A program made the position numbers and the translations under genes. Below, in pieces: positions 61,618 through 64,000 of a stretch of DNA of 64,000 bases (the first letter of the stretch is position 1; every line of letters begins with the position of its first letter). A model generated the notes under the pieces. The model saw nothing but the letters and a program-made list of their open reading frames with translations. It had not been told where the DNA came from and ran no database searches. Source of the DNA: Anaerolineae bacterium (GTDB lineage Bacteria > Chloroflexota > Anaerolineae > Aggregatilineales > Phototrophicaceae). Location: NCBI GenBank assembly GCA_022822305.1, contig JAJEBY010000016.1:62001-126000 (forward strand), in the 5' to 3' direction.

Positions 61618-62970
61618 ATGCACGCTCAACGTCTACTCGACAATCTACATGCACAGCACGACAAAGACCTGGACGAATTCTTTGGCAACCCGACCTTGAT
61701 TGACGACGAATACTCGGTCGCGCCCGCAAACGACATCAAGCGCGTTGCCGTGCTGACCGAGTCTTTCCTGCCCAAGGTCGACGGAGTGGTCAAGACCACC
61801 TATCTGACTATTCGCTACTTGCAGGAGACGGGCCGCGAGCTGCTGATTTTCGCGCCGGATATCGCCGTCGATCATGTCGGCGCCTCGAAAGTGATACCCT
61901 TGCGGTCCATCAGCATGCCGCAAGCGCCGGAGACGCGACTGGCGCTGCCCAATCCGGTTGTGGCCAAACATATCGAAGATTTCGCGCCGGATTTGATCCA
62001 TCTTTTCAGTCCGGCGGCGATGGCCGTCAATGGCATGGCTGTGGGCCGACATCTCAATCTGCCGGTGATCGCCAATTATCAGACTGACCTGCCGGGTTAT
62101 ACCGAGCATTATGGATTCCCGATGTTATCCGGACCGGTCAACCGCTGGCTGCGCTATATCCACAACGGCTGTCATCTTACCTTGGCGCCAACGCGCACCA
62201 TCACGGGGCGTCTGCGCGAGGAGGGCTATCGGCGCGTCCGGCTATGGGGCCGTGGCGTAAACACCGCGCGTTTCCATCCTGGCCACGCCACTGCCGAAAT
62301 GCGGCAGCGCTTGCTCAACGGGCGCGATCCAAATTCACTGTTGTGTATCTTTGTTGGGCGGCTGGCGCACGAGAAGCGGATTGATCTGCTGCATGAAGTC
62401 GCGAGAATGGATGGCGTGGCGCTGACGATTATCGGCGACGGCGCCTTGCGTGAGGCGTTGGAGCGCGCGTTCGCTGATACGGATGCCTACTTTACCGGAT
62501 ACCTGATAGGCGACGACCTGGCGCAGGCTTTCGCCAGCGCTGATGTCTTCGCATTTACCGGCGAGAAGGAGACCTTTGGCCAAGTTATTCAGGAGGCGAT
62601 GGCATCGGGTTTGCCGGCGGTTGTGGTCAATGCCGGAGGCGCGCCCGAGGTTATCGAAGAGGGCGTAACGGGTATTTCCGTCGAGCGGTCAGGGGCGGCA
62701 TTTGCCGGCGCAATCAGGCATTTGCGGGACCATCCGCAGATGCGCCTGGAGATGAGCCGCAACGCGCGCCACGCCGCCGAACGGCGTCCCTGGTCGGCCT
62801 TGATGGCGCAATTGGAAGCCTATTACCAGGAAGCGTTCACCATGAATCAGCGCTTCAAGACCTTGTTCGGTTCCACGACTTATCATATGCCGCTATCTAT
62901 CCCGGCGCAGCTGGTGCGGCGACAGCGTGGATTTGCCGTTCGAGACGAGCATCGCGCGACTTCACCATAA
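61618..62970 (+). CDS. GT4-family glycosyltransferase
   Basis: 450-residue retaining glycosyltransferase with the GT-B fold. The N-terminal Rossmann half starts at about residue 40 with 'AVLTESFLPKVDGVVKTTYL', a wording shared with mannosyl- and sulfoquinovosyl-transferases that make glycolipids. The donor-binding half has 'FVGRLAHEKRIDLL' and the E-x7-E motif in 'GEKETFGQVIQEAMASG'. I choose ATG 61618 because GAAAGG lies 6 bases upstream; the GTG at 61612 is too close to it. It may build glycolipids or surface glycans. The acceptor is unknown. Confidence 0.9.
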   Translation: MHAQRLLDNLHAQHDKDLDEFFGNPTLIDDEYSVAPANDIKRVAVLTESFLPKVDGVVKTTYLTIRYLQETGRELLIFAPDIAVDHVGASKVIPLRSISMPQAPETRLALPNPVVAKHIEDFAPDLIHLFSPAAMAVNGMAVGRHLNLPVIANYQTDLPGYTEHYGFPMLSGPVNRWLRYIHNGCHLTLAPTRTITGRLREEGYRRVRLWGRGVNTARFHPGHATAEMRQRLLNGRDPNSLLCIFVGRLAHEKRIDLLHEVARMDGVALTIIGDGALREALERAFADTDAYFTGYLIGDDLAQAFASADVFAFTGEKETFGQVIQEAMASGLPAVVVNAGGAPEVIEEGVTGISVERSGAAFAGAIRHLRDHPQMRLEMSRNARHAAERRPWSALMAQLEAYYQEAFTMNQRFKTLFGSTTYHMPLSIPAQLVRRQRGFAVRDEHRATSP

Positions 62971-62990
62971 CGGAATGGATCAGCAACCAA

Positions 62991-63368
62991 ATGACCAAGA
63001 GCAGAGCCAAACGAACCCTGGCGCTGATTTCACATGATGGCAAGAAGGCGGATATGGTCGCCTTTGTCATGGAGCACAAAGCGCGTCTGTCAGAATTTCA
63101 ACTGGTAGCGACCAATACTACGGGCAGTTTCATTGCGGAAAAAACGGGCTTGACTGTCAAGCGCAAGCTGTCGGGTCCGCTAGGAGGGGATGCGCAGATT
63201 GCCGCGATGGTGGCGGAAGGTCGGGTCAGCGCGGTGTTCTTCTTTCTCGATCCGCTGGGCAAACATCCGCACGATCCGGATATCCAAACCTTGCAGCGGA
63301 TATGCAATGTTCACAACGTGCCGCTGGCGACCAATATCGCCACGGCCAAGCTGCTAATCAATGCCTGA
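62991..63368 (+). CDS. mgsA: Methylglyoxal synthase
   Basis: 125-residue enzyme converting dihydroxyacetone phosphate to methylglyoxal and phosphate, a bypass of lower glycolysis under phosphate shortage or sugar-phosphate overload. Motifs: 'LISHDGKKADMV' at the start, the catalytic Asp in 'GPLGGDAQIAA', 'FFLDPLGKHPHDPDI' with the conserved His, and 'PLATNIATAKLLI'. The length is slightly short of the usual 130-150 but all active-site residues are present. It follows the glycosyltransferase by 20 bases. Confidence 0.96.
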   Translation: MTKSRAKRTLALISHDGKKADMVAFVMEHKARLSEFQLVATNTTGSFIAEKTGLTVKRKLSGPLGGDAQIAAMVAEGRVSAVFFFLDPLGKHPHDPDIQTLQRICNVHNVPLATNIATAKLLINA

Positions 63369-63571
63369 TTGCCGGCCGAATCAGAACGCTTGGCGCTTGA
63401 CGTTTTGTTGTCTTAGCTGCAACACATTGCCGCGCGCCGGCGTAAACCATGCTGGGTATCGCGGCGCCGACCCGGCTCGCGATGTCGCGGGCAGGGATAT
63501 TCGGCGCTTAGTCGCGTCTGGCCCGTAGGCAGTAATCCAAATGCAATTGGTGAACCGAACAGAGGACAATC

Positions 63572-64000
63572 GTGGCGCAGCCTGATCCAACAACACTAGC
63601 GTGGGTGAACGCCGCGCTCGACGGTGATCAGGACGCATTCGCCGAGATTGTCTACTTGTACCAGGATCCGGTCTACAACCTCTGTTACCGAATGCTGGGC
63701 GAGCACGAAGAAGCCGAGGATGCCACTCAGGAAGCGTTTTTGCGCGCGCACAGAAACCTCCAACGTTTTGACAAGGGCCGGTCGTTCAAGACCTGGATCA
63801 TGTCTATCGCATCCAATCACTGTATCGACCGTTTGCGCAAGCGTCGATTGAAGTTCGTATCGCTCGATGACGAACCGACTGCTGCGGCCCTCGCTCTACG
63901 CAGCAGCGATCCCCTGCCGGAGCAAGCGACCCTGCTCGGCGAACACAGAGAGGTCATCCACGATTTGCTGCAGCAACTGGAATCTGACTATCGTCTGCCC
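63572..64000 (+). CDS. Sigma-70-family (ECF-like) RNA polymerase sigma factor, cut by the right edge
   Basis: 143 residues are visible; the frame is open to base 64000. The start is GTG at 63572 with AGAGGA 5 bases upstream. Region 2 is clear: 'VYNLCYRMLGEHEEAEDATQEAFLRAHRNLQRF' in pieces, then the -10 recognition helix with 'FKTWIMSIASNHCIDRLRKRR'. A linker and the start of region 4 follow ('VIHDLLQQLESDYRLP'). The 203-base upstream gap shows no clear promoter. An anti-sigma factor would be expected just beyond the edge. Confidence 0.9.
   Translation, partial: MAQPDPTTLAWVNAALDGDQDAFAEIVYLYQDPVYNLCYRMLGEHEEAEDATQEAFLRAHRNLQRFDKGRSFKTWIMSIASNHCIDRLRKRRLKFVSLDDEPTAAALALRSSDPLPEQATLLGEHREVIHDLLQQLESDYRLP

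Noticed and set aside
1-64000. tRNA/rRNA genes, CRISPR arrays, insertion sequences, integrases, toxin-antitoxin or phage genes
   Set aside because: Looked for on both strands; no cloverleaf-like segment with CCA end, regular spaced repeats, transposase or integrase motifs were recognised.

Overview
The window is a piece of a bacterial chromosome, moderately GC-rich, with genes packed on both strands. No tRNA, rRNA, CRISPR array, insertion sequence or prophage gene was recognised. The best guess is an uncultured Chloroflexota (Anaerolineae/Caldilineae-like). This rests on many family-5 Opp/Dpp-type ABC systems and no TonB or Sus genes, a lipoprotein whose mature end has a 'YVTATPP' stretch, a split glycine decarboxylase, and the overall gene repertoire. 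It is inference; no rRNA marker is present.

Region A (1-37350) is an accessory catabolic region with three complete ABC importers of the oligopeptide type, each next to carbohydrate or sulfate-ester genes. Locus 1 (minus strand, 9632 to 1): binding protein, two permeases, a fused double ATPase, two tiny ORFs, a cytoplasmic PQQ-type beta-propeller and a sulfatase cut by the window edge. Locus 2 (plus strand, 10236-22437): GntR regulator, PhyH-family protein with an HxG site, alpha/beta hydrolase, second PhyH protein with a normal HxD site, binding protein, two permeases, two ATPases and a GH2 beta-mannosidase-like enzyme. A CoA-transferase/crotonase pair follows on the other strand (24807 to 22442). 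Locus 3 (25054-37350): LacI regulator and GH88-like unsaturated glucuronyl hydrolase on plus; binding protein, sulfatase, two permeases, two ATPases and a large unrecognised toroid-like protein on minus. The enzymes lack signal peptides, so the picture is import of oligosaccharides, probably sulfated or uronic-acid-containing, followed by desulfation and hydrolysis in the cytoplasm. Each binding-protein gene is followed by a strong hairpin before the next gene.

Region B (37532-64000) is mostly housekeeping: tgt (lacking two of three zinc cysteines), alr, an SCO-like protein, and a glycine module. The glycine module is a promoter, a glycine riboswitch with a terminator, gcvH, gcvPA, gcvPB and an AEC permease, facing a SHMT-GcvT fusion gene. 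The region goes on with two tandem membrane-anchored SGNH proteins, an EF-G paralogue, ftsH, a DUF255 thioredoxin-domain protein, an ERI1-like exonuclease with a DUF4304-like partner, a TPR lytic transglycosylase lipoprotein, a GT4 glycosyltransferase, mgsA and the start of a sigma-70-family factor.

The most noteworthy items are the SHMT-GcvT fusion with a degenerate GcvT-like middle module, the HxG PhyH protein, the degenerate Tgt zinc site, the hairpins after all three binding-protein genes, and the three-transporter glycan/sulfate-ester region as a whole.
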